NCBI GenBank assembly: GCA_022575985.1
Contig: JAKSXM010000014.1
Location: 16,988,001-17,052,000 of the forward strand
Length of the DNA: 64,000 nt
Direction: 5' to 3'
Origin: Anagrus nilaparvatae
Taxonomy: Eukaryota > Arthropoda > Insecta > Hymenoptera > Mymaridae
Shown here: piece by piece, positions 46,713 through 60,270 of the stretch
Layout: every line of letters starts with the position of its first letter
Position numbering within the stretch: position 1 is the first letter of the stretch
Made by a program: the position numbers and the translations under genes
Notes under the pieces: generated by a model
Databases searched by the model: none
The model's input: the letters and a program-made list of their open reading frames with translations, nothing else
What the model was told of the DNA's origin: nothing

Positions 46713-49700
46713 CACGCAGCACACAAATAAATTTTTTAAATATACATATTATTAAGATATACCGGAAAAATTTCTTCTGCCACAAACGGTAATTTAATTT
46801 CTATTTTTTTTAACTACTGCTAAATTGTATAAAAACTTTAGAAATAAAAAAAAAATTCAGTCTCATCGTACCGTGGTGTGTGTTAATTAAAAATGTAAAT
46901 TATTTTTTAAAATCATTTTTATGTTTCATGAGATTTTCAACAGTTATTTTAGTTCAGCCACACTGTTAAATTAATTAATTATACAATTCCCAGGATGCTC
47001 TCAGATTGCGAAATGCGAGTAACAGCAATAAACCTGCTCCAACAGGAAATAGAAAAAAAATGTGTCAAGATTATCTTGAAATAAAAATATTTTTAAGTCG
47101 CTTAGCAGACTAATACATAGACTTATATAGAAAAAAGTAATCAATTTTTAACAACTAATATTTTTTCTTAGATATTTTTTTATGTTAAAAATAAAATAAA
47201 GCTTAAAAATAAAATTTACGATGAACTTTTTCATCGTACATATCTTTCAGCCTGCAGTACCCTGTCATTCTTAATACGAGTCTTAAGTAACATTGAATCA
47301 AGCCGAAAGCTTAAAGATTTTTTTTAAAACCAAGTATAGCAACCCTTATATAGCTCCATTTTCGTGATTTCAGAGAGATTTTACCCACTTAATGTCTAAT
47401 CCGACTTATGTATGAATTTTTCTATAAAAAAAATCGAATTAAAAGGTATTATTTATTTTTTTCCACGCTACTTGAAAATATTTGTTCAAAAATTAGAAAC
47501 TGAAAAATGATGCACATTATCGATTTAATATTTTTTCTCGGTAAATGTATAATAAAACAAAATAATGAAATAAACTATTGCATAATTAAGTACTTCTCGG
47601 AAAGAAAACGAAGAGAACGAATTTTTCTTCTTTACGTATTTGTTTTTCAATAAAATAAGTTGACTTTTTACCCAAAGTACAATATTAATTATAATGCAAT
47701 GGTTGGTTACATCCAATGAAAATATTTAAAAGTAAAAAATAAAAAAAGTAAACATTACTTTGAATAAATGTTTGCATAAGATCCACTTTTCAAATCGGTC
47801 AGCGAGTACATAATATGTACGTACACAAAGATTTCATTATTTAAATTTATAAAAATAAAAGGAGAAAAATCTAAAAAACAAAAAAAGCTCCTTTACATTT
47901 TTTATTTTTTTTTCTTTAATGGTGCTTGAGAGGATTTTATATGTTGTTTTTTAAAAGAAAACAAAGAAGAAGTAACCTATTGTGATATTTTCAAACTATG
48001 CATTCCTGATTATTACATGTATAAAAACATAATCGGATGAAAGAAAAAAGGGATTTTTGCTTCTTCAATTTAATATTTTTTTCTTTACTATACTTTTTAC
48101 TAAATTTTTTTAAATTATTCGTTAACTAAATGAAATTTATCAGCGAAAAAATCAATCTTTATTTCATTTAACTGAGATGGTAGAATTATTTTTCTGGATT
48201 CTGTCTTATTATATTTTTTTTTATTACAACGAATATTCATGTAAATTTAAACTTTGTTAAAATAGTAAATCCAGAGCCACTTTCATATTTTTTTAAACTC
48301 AGAAGAAAAAAAAATGTGAAAAAACATTAATTAACTGATTATATATAAAAAAAAACTTATTACTTGTTTGTGTGTTAACACAGCCAACCGACATGTTTAC
48401 CAAGATTATTCTACTCCTCAAATTACTCCAAGTCCCCAAACATTAGTACCCCTTTCTATGAAAATATTCCATGTTAAATGAGCATAAAAAAATTTCAAAT
48501 TTTATCTAATAGTATTAATTTGTAATAGTATTAATAATAAAAAAATTATTTATAATAAACTGATTAAATTAATTTAATTAATTGGAAGAAAGAACAGTAT
48601 TTATATAAGTATTTATACTGTTTTCTCGTTATTTTTAATTGATAGTATTTTTAATTCTCAAGAAATAATTATTAATTTATAAAAAAATAAAAATATATAG
48701 GAAAAGCAATACACGAATGAGAAAAACTTAATTATCCCTTTATTTCATGTGTACCTATATAAATAAATTTATTTTATTTAAACCCGATGATGCTGAATGG
48801 TAAACAAAAAATAAAATAAACTACTTTAAATGGTAAAACTTCACATGTTGTGCATATAAAACTATGTCAAACGATAAATAAAGAGAACCTTTAATACGTC
48901 TATATACTACTTTTTCTTCGATGTTAATCATTGTTCGCTCGATTTACTATGCGAACATTCAATTTGACACGCGAAACTTGTCCTTTCTTATATTTATATA
49001 GAAATTTTTTTTAAAATAAAAATCGCATTTTTTTATTGTCTTTTATAGGGCAGCATTATAAAAGGCAAGCTTATTTCGATTTTTAACTTTTTTTTTGGTT
49101 TTAGTAAATGTAATTATGCCTGTGGTAGGAGTACATGTGTACACGCTTTTATGACCGTGGGCAACAAAACTTTTTGATACTTCCAGATTTACTGACGTCT
49201 TGCAATTAATTTCTACAATTTTCCCTCTAGTTACTTTTTTAAATACAAACATAAAAATTTGAAATAATCGAAATGAAATATGATTTAATAAGAAAATGAA
49301 ACCTCAAAGTAATACTTTTTTAAATAAAATAAAAAATACATGTATTCAAAGAACGTTACAGACTTTTTAGAGTATATAAAAACCGTACAAACTAAATCAA
49401 TGTTAAGTGTTCATATCTTTTTTATTTTGCTTTATTCTTTCATATTTCCTTGTATAAAATTTCTTATTAAGTATTTTATTTAGGTCATGAAAATTACTGT
49501 TTTCCTTATTTTCTTTTTTAAATATTTTTAATTAAACTATAAATGTAAAGTATGAACTAGTATATAACTTATTAAAGTATTTTCAATCTCATCAAAATGT
49601 CGTAATTTAAGCATTAATAATTAAGCAAAATTTGTGAAAAAGTGTGTTGCCAAATTTATTTCAAAACTAATTTGTATACAGTGTTTTCTAAAGAGGTTTT

Positions 49701-50142
49701 TCAAAAACATCAAGATAATCGCTACAGAATTTTAAAGCTATCTATAAGTATGAACTGTCCAAACTATGCCCAATAAACGACTAAATTAGTTTATAAAAAA
49801 TGTTTTTAGGTGGGAAAAACACTTTTAATTGAAAAAAAAAATTGTTTTTTATATTTAAAAAAAAATTTTATTAACCTTTTTTTTTTGAATAACAATTATT
49901 TTTTATTCAATGGATAAAATGATTGTATGTCCTCCAATATTCTCCCAATATTTGCAAAAATAGATCAGAATTTTTATATTTTTGTCGCCACAAATAAAAT
50001 ATTTCTTATTGTTTGTAAAAGTTTATCTAATATTCTTGGAAATTTCATTTAAATATTTTAAATAACAGGTTTATTGTTTATTAAAACTGGTTTTCATATA
50101 AAAGTCTAAAATAATAATTGCTTACTAACAAAGTGTGACCTA
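46713..50142. other. A+T-rich spacer
   Basis: No gene supported. The 69-residue minus-strand frame at 49043-49252 has slightly better codon use than its surroundings but no recognisable domain. Confidence 0.5.
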
Positions 50143-50365
50143 GCCCCCAAATGCTGTACTCGCAACTTCCCCTAGAATAAGAAAAATTCTGGGGGTCGAG
50201 AGAAAAAATCAATTTTAACCTACTCCCAAATGCTGTACTCTCACCAACCTCTAGAGTAAGTAAAATTCTGGAGGTCGAGGGGGCGAAGCCTCCCGTGGAG
50301 GTAAGAAAAAATCAATTAAAACCTACCACCAAATGCTACACTGACACCTACCCCTAGAATAAGCA
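50143..50365 (+). repeat. Three-unit tandem repeat, ~80 bp
   Basis: CCAAATGCT starts at 50147, 50226 and 50329, giving steps of 79 and 103 bp. The second unit carries a 24-bp G+C-rich insertion (GGCGAAGCCTCCCGTGGAGG). Each unit contains CCTAGAATAAG or a variant. Confidence 0.75.
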
Positions 50366-50552
50366 AAATTCTTAAATTTTTTTACAAATTTTCAAAATTA
50401 TTAAAAATTTTTTTATTTTAATTTTATTTTTTGCATTTTTCCCACCCAAAACTTATTGTTAACTTCATTTTAAGTGTTTTTAAGCAATTTCCACCAAAAA
50501 TTTGGTGGGGGGGGGAATGAAAAAGATCCAGAAAATTTTCATTTTGTCCATT

Positions 50553-50640
50553 GGAACAAAAAAAGAATAACCAAGATCGCAGTTTACCATCCTTGGCTTC
50601 GTTAATTAACCTGCGATCTGGGCCATTAATTTTTTTTGCT
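50553..50640. repeat. AGATCGCAG hairpin family, fullest copy
   Basis: GGAACAAAAAAAGAATAACC, AAGATCGCAGTTTACCATCC, TTGGCTTCG, then TTAATTAACCTGCGATCTGG. CAGATCGCAGG-type words occur in opposite orientation, giving a hairpin. The 83-residue minus-strand frame reads through it. Confidence 0.65.
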
Positions 50641-50689
50641 CCTTGGTTAAAAATGTAGTATTTCAGCTGATTCATTTAAGGATTAAAAA

Positions 50690-51200
50690 TCCGCAAAATT
50701 CGGTATCCGCGATCCAAAAAACCGTAAGAACTTCATCTTAATGCAAAAAGTTGAAAAACAGTAGACATCCTTTTTAGGGGTAGTTTTAGCTAAATGAAGG
50801 GTGAGATATGAATTTTTCATTAAAAAATCACAAAAGTTATTGATTATCCACCCAAAAAATTCTTTGGACCTAGTCTGAACGCAAAAAGTTTAAATATAGC
50901 AAAAACGCCCCTTTTGGGGATAGTTTTAGTTAATTTAAGGGTTAAATACGAATTTTTTATTATAAACTCACAAAAATTATTGATTAGCGACCCAAAAAAC
51001 CCTTTGGACCTAGTCTGAACGCAGAAAGTTTGAATATAACAAAAACGCCCCTTTCGGGGTAGTTTTAGCTAATATAAGGGTTAAATATTAATTTTTCATT
51101 TAAAAATCCATGAAATTCGTTTTCAGCGACCGAAAAAACCCTTGTGGACCTAATCTTGAGTTGAAAAAGTGCAGAATCAGCAAAAACACCCATTCTAAAA
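50690..51200 (+). repeat. Tandem array of the ~140-bp module
   Basis: Equivalent GCAAAAAG-type points lie at about 50742, 50881, 51021 and 51160, giving steps of 139, 140 and 139 bp. Each unit has a CGACCCAAAAAA region, TTTGGACCTAGTCTGAAC and GGGGTAGTTTTAGCTAAT. This is the module that forms both arms of the foldback at 30736-31740. Confidence 0.85.
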
Positions 51201-53792
51201 ATAGAATGTTATGAAAAATTGTTTTTTGAGTTTTTCACTTTTTTAAAGGCAAACATCCCTGAAAATCTATTTATCAAAACAAAACGTTCATGGAAAAAAA
51301 TAACTTTTAAAGCCAATCAGAAGAAGAAAAAAATCCCACTTTTTGAGAAATTTGTATTTGAAATTTTCTTTTAGTTTCTCCGATTTTCCGCTTATTCCAA
51401 AAAATTGATGGCAGATTCGAATCCATTGGGAAATCTTACAGTGAAAAATTATTATTTAGTTCTATGTAAGTTACAGAAAAATTAAAATCGAAAAATTAGG
51501 TTAGATTTTTGCAGCAAATTTGAACAAAAAAAATTCGAAAAACAGCTGCCATTTCGAAACCATAGAACCTAGAACCTTAAAAATTTGTATGGTATCATAT
51601 TTTTACATACTGAATCCAATCCCATTGGTTTTTTTTTAAAATCCCAGACTTTTATATATCGCTTAGGTTAGTTACAATTATGAATTACTGAATTACATTT
51701 TTTGACGAAATAAAGAACAAATAAATTTTAAATAGGTACCTAGAAATAAATCTTGATTTAGCTTTACTTAAATTTTGTTATTTATTTATTTTTTAATTAT
51801 AAATAATAATAATAAAAATAAAATTTAAAACTAACGATTTAATTAAATTTTTATAAAACCAGATAATTTTAATTACTTTTTTTACTTGTATATTTAAACA
51901 TTTTTTCCTTTTATGTTTGAATAATAAAATTCTGATGTAATTAAATCTTCCTCTTTTTGTTTACTATTTGATACATTTTTAATTACATATTTTTTTCATA
52001 TATGTTAATCGATTCTTTATAATTTAAATACTTTTTGATAAAAATAAAATAAAAAAAAATATATTTAGTAAAAAATGGCTAATTAATAAAATATTTTACT
52101 CTTTTAAATCGATTTTAAAAAAATCGGTTTAGCAACTACTAATCTAACAAAAAAAAATGCTAAAACGTTTTTTTTTATTAAAAATGTATTGGAAAATTCT
52201 CGAGGTCTAATGACTGTTCCTCTTGAAATATTGAGAATTATGATACAGTAACTATGCTAAAGGGAACTCTACATTTGCATGTATTTCAAAGGTTTTACTG
52301 TCGATGTAAATGAACGAAGATGGTAGAGCTGATTGTTTCTCGTATTATTTTGTTATTTCATAAGCCGAAAATTCTTTTATAAAAAGAATATCCCAATTAA
52401 TGTCCTAACTATTGGCTTCGTATCCAGTATTTCGCGGTAAAACTTTTGCCACAGTTAATTGGTTTTTCTCATATGTAGATTACCCTTGTACTCAGAGAGT
52501 GAAAGCAACCCTTAAATAGCTATACTTCTAAAGAAAGTAGTTTTCGCAATTTTCCTTAGGCTGCTTGCAGGATCCCCTTATGTACGTCTTACTATTGAAA
52601 AATGAAAATTGAAGTGTCCAGAATTGGCTCGCAGATTTAATTACCAATGTAGAATTTATAAATAATAACAAAACTTTCGAGAAATATTTTATTTCGAGAG
52701 TTTATGATTTTCGTTTTAAACAGTTTTGTTATAGATTTTTTATTGAAACCTGAATGTTATTTTATTAAGAAAAAAACCAAGGATCTGCCTTATACTTTTC
52801 TAAAAAACTATTAATTTTAAAATTAACTGCAATATCAATTTTATTTTAAATATCAAAAAAAATATTTTTATGAAATTAATTTTGTAAATTAAGTACTTTT
52901 TAAAATAAAATTTTTTGCTAAAAATATAAAAAATGTTTGTGCGTGTATGTGAGTTTACTTTTTAATCATCAACAAAGAAATTTAAATTAGTTTTTTACAT
53001 TGTAATTACAAAAATTTCATCTGTAGCCGTCTGTAGCCAACTGTTGGAAACAGAAAACCAGTAAAGTCGTAAAAAAAAAAATAAAAAACTTTCTCATTTT
53101 ACGTTTAAACTAAAAAAATAAAAAAGTATAACATTCTAGATAATTAACGTCTGACCATCTTTTATTACTAACGAGATAATCGTAACTCCATCTACATACA
53201 ATAACATTTTTGCACATCTTGCTTTAAAATCTTTATACATTAATTATTTTGCTTATTTTATATTCTAAAAAAGAAAAAAGAAAAAAGAAATAAAATTATA
53301 AATAGATTAGAACAATAAAAGTGTAACGCGAATAATAAAATTAAAAAAAATTTAAATATAAAAAGATTATTTAGGTTCCCAGACAGAATTTAAAAGAAAA
53401 AAATTATGTTTTAAAGCATATTTTAATGTAAACTTATATTATGTACATGCAACAGAGGTGTCAAAATTCGATAACATCTTTTGCTCAAGGCAACCTTGTC
53501 ACAGTTGTGTTAGTAATTGGATTTCTGTCCTTCTTTTGTTATAACATTAAGTTACATGTTCTATATAAACTTAAATTGATAAATGTAATAGAAACTTTTA
53601 TTATTTTATTTTTATGTATTGGACAGATTAAACAAACTTTGTCGTTGTATAAGTAAATATAATTAAAAAAATTTTTTATTAAGTAAAGTTCAACATTTTT
53701 CAGATTATTTATTTCAAATCTAAACTGTAAAAAATCCCATCCAGGTATTAGCTTGTAAATTTTTTACAATGTGGATACGAGTATTACATTTA
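51201..53792. other. Spacer, no gene seen
   Basis: 51201-51660 is moderately complex and may be old repeat continuing from the array. Around 52200-52640 there is a balanced unique stretch. The 71-residue frame at 53441-53656 is not supported. Confidence 0.45.
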
Positions 53793-54795
53793 ATTATTAA
53801 CCAATTAGTTCGTCGGAGCGGATAAAACGTGCCATTTGTATCTAGCAGCTTAAATTTTTATAGAATTTGGAATGTAACAGTATTTAAGGCAAAAAAACTT
53901 CAATCACTTTAAACTGTAACCCTTTAATATCCGAAAACAGGCGTTTTGAGGCCTTTAAAAAAGCTTATAAATCAAAAACTATTTATTATTTTTCACTCAA
54001 AATTTATATCCACACTGTAAAAAGTAACTTTCTTAGATTTACAAAAAAAATAGAATTTTTTCGAAAAATTAGTAGATTTTCAATAAAAATCGTAAATTTA
54101 CTAAATTTAGTATATTATCGAAAAACTTGAGAATTCTAGATTTTTTTTGTGAATTTACAAAAAAAATTATAAATTAACAACTATTTTTCGGAAATTTACA
54201 ACTATTTTTTGTAAATTTTCGAAAAAAAATTGTAAATTATCAATTTTTCTTGCGAATTCACAAAAAAAAATCGAGAATACTCGAATTTTTCGTTAATATA
54301 TTGAATTTAGTAAATTTACGATTTTTTTCGAATATTTACATTTTTTCGAAAATTTACTAATTTTTCGAAAATATTCTAATTTTTTTGTTAATATAAGGAA
54401 GTTACTTTTTACAGTGCAAAATCCAGCTTAAAAAAATTGTGGCATTTAACCTTAAGGCTAAATGCCACAATTAAAACCACTAAAAACCTTATTAAAATTT
54501 AGCATTTGTATCAAATTTTCACCCTTTTCTGCCCCTATTGTAGAAGGTTTTAGCTCTTATAGATTAAATACCGTAATTTTTTTAAGCTTGATTTTGGATT
54601 CAATAATCCCAAAAACCCCGAATATAAATTTTGAGTAAAAAAACAATAAATAGTTTTCGATTTATTAACTTTTTTAAAGGCCTAAAATAAAATAATAAGT
54701 TTTTTGACCTTAAACGACTGTCCTATTCAAAACTCTATGAAAATTTAAGCTGCTAGATAAAAATGGAACGTTTTGTTCGCTTTAGCGTTAATAAC
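53793..54795. mobile_element. Foldback split by a nested MITE
   Basis: Left arm 53793-54010 and right arm about 54577-54795 pair in inverted order: ATCTAGCAGCTTAAATTTT, AGGCCTTTAAAAAAGC and ACTATTTATTATTTTT on the left have complements on the right. The left arm resumes after the inserted MITE with CAAAATCCAGCTTAAAAAAA. A central hairpin (GTGGCATTT...AAATGCCAC, about 54440-54472) sits in the loop. Without the insert the element would be about 600 bp. Confidence 0.85.
54013..54416. mobile_element. CACTG-family MITE, copy 3, nested
   Basis: CACTGTAAAAAGTAACTTTC left end and near-perfect right end. CA flanks both sides (54011-54012 and 54417-54418). The uninterrupted opposite arm of the host foldback has ATCCAAAATC, i.e. 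one CA, so CA is duplicated on insertion. Confidence 0.9.
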
Positions 54796-55583
54796 TTAAT
54801 GAAACTTTATAAGTCTCAAGCAATTTAAGATTTTTAGATTCCATGTACTTTAACCAAGATAATTGTAGTAATAATATTCACAATCCTAAGGAAGAGTAAA
54901 TAATTTTATACGGCAGCCTTTCTCTTAAAACCCATCAGCCATAAAACCAATCAGCAAACAAAAAACAAAACGATTTTCATGGACTTGAATTTTGCAGAGT
55001 AAGTGGAATAAAAAGCTGAGAATCACTAAATGAATACCCAATAATGCTTTCAATAAAAAGCAAAGCAATTTTTTACTAATTCAAATCATAAAATTAATGA
55101 ATATTTAATTAAAATAATTATACTTTGAGCTTTTTATATAATTAAAAACTATTCCATTGAAATTGGAGATTGACAAGTTTGAATTATAATTAAAGTGAAT
55201 TATTTGTTATTAAAATTGTACGCATGTATAATTTATTTGAAATTATAAATAAATTATTTTAGAGAAATGTCAATGACAAATTCTCAACATCAAAATTAAT
55301 TTAGTTATATAAATAGATACATGGATAAAACCAGGACTTTAAAAAAGAAAAAAAAATTTTTGTAGATTCTTTGTTTTGTATTTATTTTCAGATCATAAAA
55401 CCTAAATTTTTTACATTATATTTTTTACCACTATACACAGTTAAAAGTAATAAACACAATATTACTACAATTTAGTATTTTTATTTTAGTTTAGTAATAT
55501 AACTACGAAAATAGTAACTACTAAAATAGTACTACTACATTGTAATAATTTTACTACTAGTAGTAATTTTACTTACTAAATTT
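54796..55583. other. A+T-rich spacer
   Basis: A TACTACTAGTAGTA dyad lies near 55550-55565; nothing else. Confidence 0.5.
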
Positions 55584-55760
55584 TGAGGTTATAATCCGCC
55601 ATTTTGAGCCCGCTATTTTGATAATTAAATCTAACTTCAGAATAATGATAAAACAGCATAAATCCCCGTTTCTGAGGTTAGGAATACGCAATTTTGAGTC
55701 CGGCATTTTGATTTTTAAAAATCTTTCTTCAAAATCATGATCAAGGACCCAGAAAAACTA
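55584..55760 (+). repeat. Two-unit tandem duplication, 89-bp step
   Basis: TGAGGTTA starts at 55584 and 55673. Both units continue with an ATTTTGAG word, a GCCATTTTG or GCATTTTG word, and CTTCAGAAT or CTTCAAAAT. Confidence 0.7.
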
Positions 55761-57844
55761 AGTAAGGTTCCAAAAATAGTCTCAATTAGCAATTGCTTTT
55801 AAGAATATTCATATCTTGCAAATTTTTTGTCGATCGTTTATGATACTGTGCGCTGAAGCCCGCCAATCCCCCAGATAATATTTCATATTTATTCGTCATC
55901 ATAGCGAACTTGACAATGACTTGACAATTTGAAAAATTCAAACCTCTAAAAATGAAACTAGAAGTGGCCCAAAATTAAAATAAAACTTTTTTCGGGCAGT
56001 CCAAATAAAAAAAGAACTTTTTCCCAATCATTAGTAGGTATAAAAAATGCTTTGGTTTTAAGATAACTAAGGCTTTTTAAAGGCCTAAAAATCAAAAATC
56101 TCAAAAAAATTAATTTTTGAGGATCCGAAATTTTTTGCCAATATTAATATTTATTAAAAATTCCGGTGTAAACGTCAGACCAAGACCTATACAATAAGCC
56201 ATTTAGAAAAAAATTTTGAAGATAATAATTTTTGGTCCGGCATTCTTACATGGACCTGAACACTTTTGCTAGTTTTATATATATGAACGCGTTCTTATTA
56301 ATGTTCTATATAGGTGTATGTAAAAATGATTCTTAAATAAAAGAATGATATTATGTCTATTAAATGATATTTGATTTAAAATGCATTAAGACTAAACTAT
56401 TAAATGATTATTTATCAATAATTATTGATAAAGAGGAAGCATTTTTTTTTTTTTATTAATTAATTTGAAGTAAATAATAAATTTTTACTTATATGTATTA
56501 AATTTTTTATTTCTTAAGTTTAAAATGTAAATATTAACAAAACTAATTAAAGGTTAACCCAATTTGGTAATAGAAAATAATTTTGAATTTTTAGTGAATA
56601 GTAATATTTATTATTTTAATTTTAAAAAAAAATTTTAATAACCAAAAAGTTAATATCTATTAATTTATTTCGTTTTATGAATACTAAAATTTCTTGAATT
56701 TGTCTCCAGGATTCTTATTTTTATCATCTAAAAAATTATTTTTAAAAATCAAAAATTTTTTCAACTAAATAAAAAAAAAATTTTTTAATTTTTGAAGAAA
56801 CGTCGGTTTTGAACAAAAATTTAACTGAGTTACGTATAAATTAGTGCCGAATCAAGTAATACAGAAGCCCCACCTCCAACTTTTGCTAGTATATAATTAT
56901 ATAGGTATATTTACCCCATGGGTTGCAATATAAATTAAAAGCGTGTTTGAATATAATACGATATAATATGAAGAAGCATATGAATTAATTATCTTTTATG
57001 TATCGAAAAACATTAATTTTGCAATATTTTATTTTTTCATAAAAAATCTTTTGTAAATATAGTATATATAATATATTTGTAAAATTAAACGTTAAATTCC
57101 ATAGAAAATATTTTACATATAAATAATTAAATTCGAAAATTTAACGAAATTTAATTAAAGAGTTATTATTTTACAAAATAATATGTAGCTTTATTACCAG
57201 AAAATTAAAATTCTTTTATGCCCATGAAAAATTTTTTTCCTAAAAATATTCAAAGATTTTTTCTAAACATACTTTTCTATTAATAAATATTAAATTTGAA
57301 ACTTAATAACATTGGTTATGAAAATACGCAGTTGCACAGAATAATGCGTTACATTTGTTTCAATCCCAAATAAATTTGTTAATAAAACTTTAATTTATTT
57401 CTATGAAATTTTAACATCTAATTAAAAAGTTTTTATTTCAAAATTCTTGTTTAACACAAATTCAATAGAATATTTCCGTGAAAAGCTTTTCTAATGAAAT
57501 ATCAGTCACATCATTCTAATAACTAAGACAAAGTCTTCATTAATTTTCTAACCAAGTAATTTTATTTTTTATGTTAGTAGGTATAAGCAATTAGTATATA
57601 TTTAATATTTAAAAAAAATTAATTTAATTATCAAACGCTTCGGGTGGAAAAAGTTTCCATTTTTTCAAGGAAATATGATTTTGAAAAACACACAGCTTGT
57701 TAAGCAATCTCTAATCTCTGATACCAAGAATTACATAAGCTTTTGTGGAGAAAATTTTTCCGCAATAGCCCATTTACTTTTTACCTCGATTCTCTCATAT
57801 TTTATTAGTCTTATTTTTTAGAATCTTCAAGAACATTCAAAAAT
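55761..57844. other. A+T-rich spacer
   Basis: Includes GGCTTTTTAAAGGCCTAAAAA near 56070, a word shared with the foldback at 53793-54795. No gene. Confidence 0.5.
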
Positions 57845-58070
57845 GGAATATGTTCATAGGGAGGGGTACCCGAAAAAGTAGCTCTCAGTAGGGGTGGGGG
57901 GGGGGGGGCAAATGGACTTAAAATATTTTCGATTTACTGATTTCTAGTCGTAGCAGTAGTAAGACGGTATATATTATTAATAATAATAATTAGATATATG
58001 TTACTATTATAAGAGAACTTGTTCTAAGCTCCTAGGTTGTGTGAATACACAAACCAGTTATAAGTTTTTT
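57845..58070 (+). repeat. GAACATGTTC repeat family copy
   Basis: GGAATATGTTCATAGGGAGG, a 13-G run (57896-57908), CAAATGGACTTAAAAT, then AGAACTTGTTCTAAGC and AAACCAGTTATAAGTTTT. Same order as 62299-62620. Confidence 0.7.
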
Positions 58071-60270
58071 TTTAAATGACAGACTAATCGGTCTATATTA
58101 TAAAATTCTAAAATTATAACCACTGCCGTCGTTGACAAAGGTGACATTTTCGGGACTTTTGGGACTATAATTGATAATACTCATCAACATATATTTTTTT
58201 TTAATTCATATAAAGCTTATTGTTTTCTGTATAAATTATCTTTATTTGAAAATTTTCAAAAATTCCCATCCATACTTAAAACCAAAAATATTTTTTAACA
58301 ATATTTTTTTTAAATTTTTTATTTTTTTTACAATTTCCGGAATTTGGCGCGTGAGGCGCGCAGAGGGCAGAGCCTTCTACTGAATATAAAATTGATTTAA
58401 AATGATAAAATTTATCACCGTATGAGAGTTAGTTTTTGATCGCCCTTATGAATTCTCACTTTCTTTTTAAATATTATGAAAATTTTATATTTATATATTT
58501 TGCTCATTTGATATTTTTGTGATCTTTTTATAAAAGATTAAAATCAATTTTTGAATTACCTCTGAAAATAAAACTTTACTTTCTCAAGTAAACCTTTACC
58601 AGACTTAAGAAAATATTTATAAATTTTAACACGATATTTATAAACAGTTTAGATAAATTTATTTTTATAAAAAAAAGAAATATATATATATATATATTAG
58701 TAAGAAGAATTAAGCTATGAAAATTTTAACTAGATCTTTCAGTTCGTTTACATGGTCCCTGTGCGAATTGCTGAAGCTTGATATTCGCATTTACCCACGC
58801 TTTACTCGTTCTTTAGAACTCGAGGGAAAAGGAATTAATTTATAGCAATGAATCACTTAAAAGTAGGATCTGCTTAAACGAGTCTATAATTTTTAAATAT
58901 CCATTTTATGAATTTTATGAGAGCAATGGCTAGAGCATATATTTAATGTAGAATAATTAATTTAAAATAAAATCTAAATTAAATAATTATTTTTTTTAAT
59001 AAAGTGCAAATAAAATATTTTTAATTAAGTAAATTCATAACCATAAATATCATAAAACTGACTAAATTTTCTCCTTTGCTAAACAAATAGCTATTTTTTG
59101 TAATAGCCGTATCTGAAGTCCCAAATTATATTTGATCTGCGTAAACGCTAGAAAATCAAAATTTAATTTATTTTATTTTTGAGCTTAAAAATTTTGACTG
59201 TATATCGCTAAATTTAATTTTTGATATATATTAGAATCTAAAAAATTAATTTTCTTAAATTTCTGTAATTTCCTGTCAGATAACTGAGTAAAAATCTGAC
59301 CCGAAATTTGAATTCTTTTAAAAGAGGAAGTAAATGTCCAATTAAAATTTTAAAGGGCAAGAAATTTTTTAAGAGATCAAAGCATTAAAATTTGAATAAA
59401 AACCAAAATAAAAGAAGGTCTAATATACTTAAACATACATTTACGTTTAATATAAACTCTTTAAATTCTAAAGAAAAAAAAGTAGCTGGAAAATTTCACA
59501 CATTCAAAAACTTTTCAAGTAACTTACTAAGCTAAGCCTGGTGGTTTTAAGTAAAATATAGTAAAAAAAAAGAAAGTTAAAAAATAGAAACCATATGAGA
59601 AAAATATACAGACAAGTAACTGAAAATGTCTTTTGGAGTAAAAAAAAAAAAGAAAAAGAGAAAAACAAGTATTCATGTTAAATTCAATTTCCGACTATAT
59701 ACGTTGATAGTATACAGAATATATAACTACGAAATTTTATTGAATACTTGTCACGTTTATACTATTTTCACATTTACAAATATAATGTAGCTAAAGAAAA
59801 AATACAGAAAAATTGTTAAATATCAATAGAATGCTGTAAAATTTATTAATAAAGATTTCTTTTATCGATTCTTTCTTTATTTTTAATAAAATTAGTAATT
59901 ACATTTAAATTAATTCAGTCACATTTTTTATAAACTTGAAATTATACCAAGGCTTTTTTTTCAAAATCTTAAAAATTATTTATTATTTCAATTGACTGGA
60001 TATGTAACTATATAAAATGGCTGCTCCGATAATTATTTATTTTTGAGTTATTTTCAGGTTAATCAATGTTTTTAAATAATATCAAAATAATTTATTTATA
60101 AGTTTCAATTAATGTGTTAAGAAACCCGTAAATAATTTTCTCCAAAACTAATTTATCGAAGAGAAACACTAATTATTATTGAGCGAAGCTTCTACTACCC
60201 AAAAAGAAAAAACGCTGCCAAGTAATTGGCACTATGGTTCCTCATTAACAATAACAAAATGTTCTTAATG
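58071..60270. other. A+T-rich spacer
   Basis: A short G+C-rich stretch at about 58346-58377 (GGCGCGTGAGGCGCGC) and a (TA)n run near 58681-58698. No gene. Confidence 0.5.
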
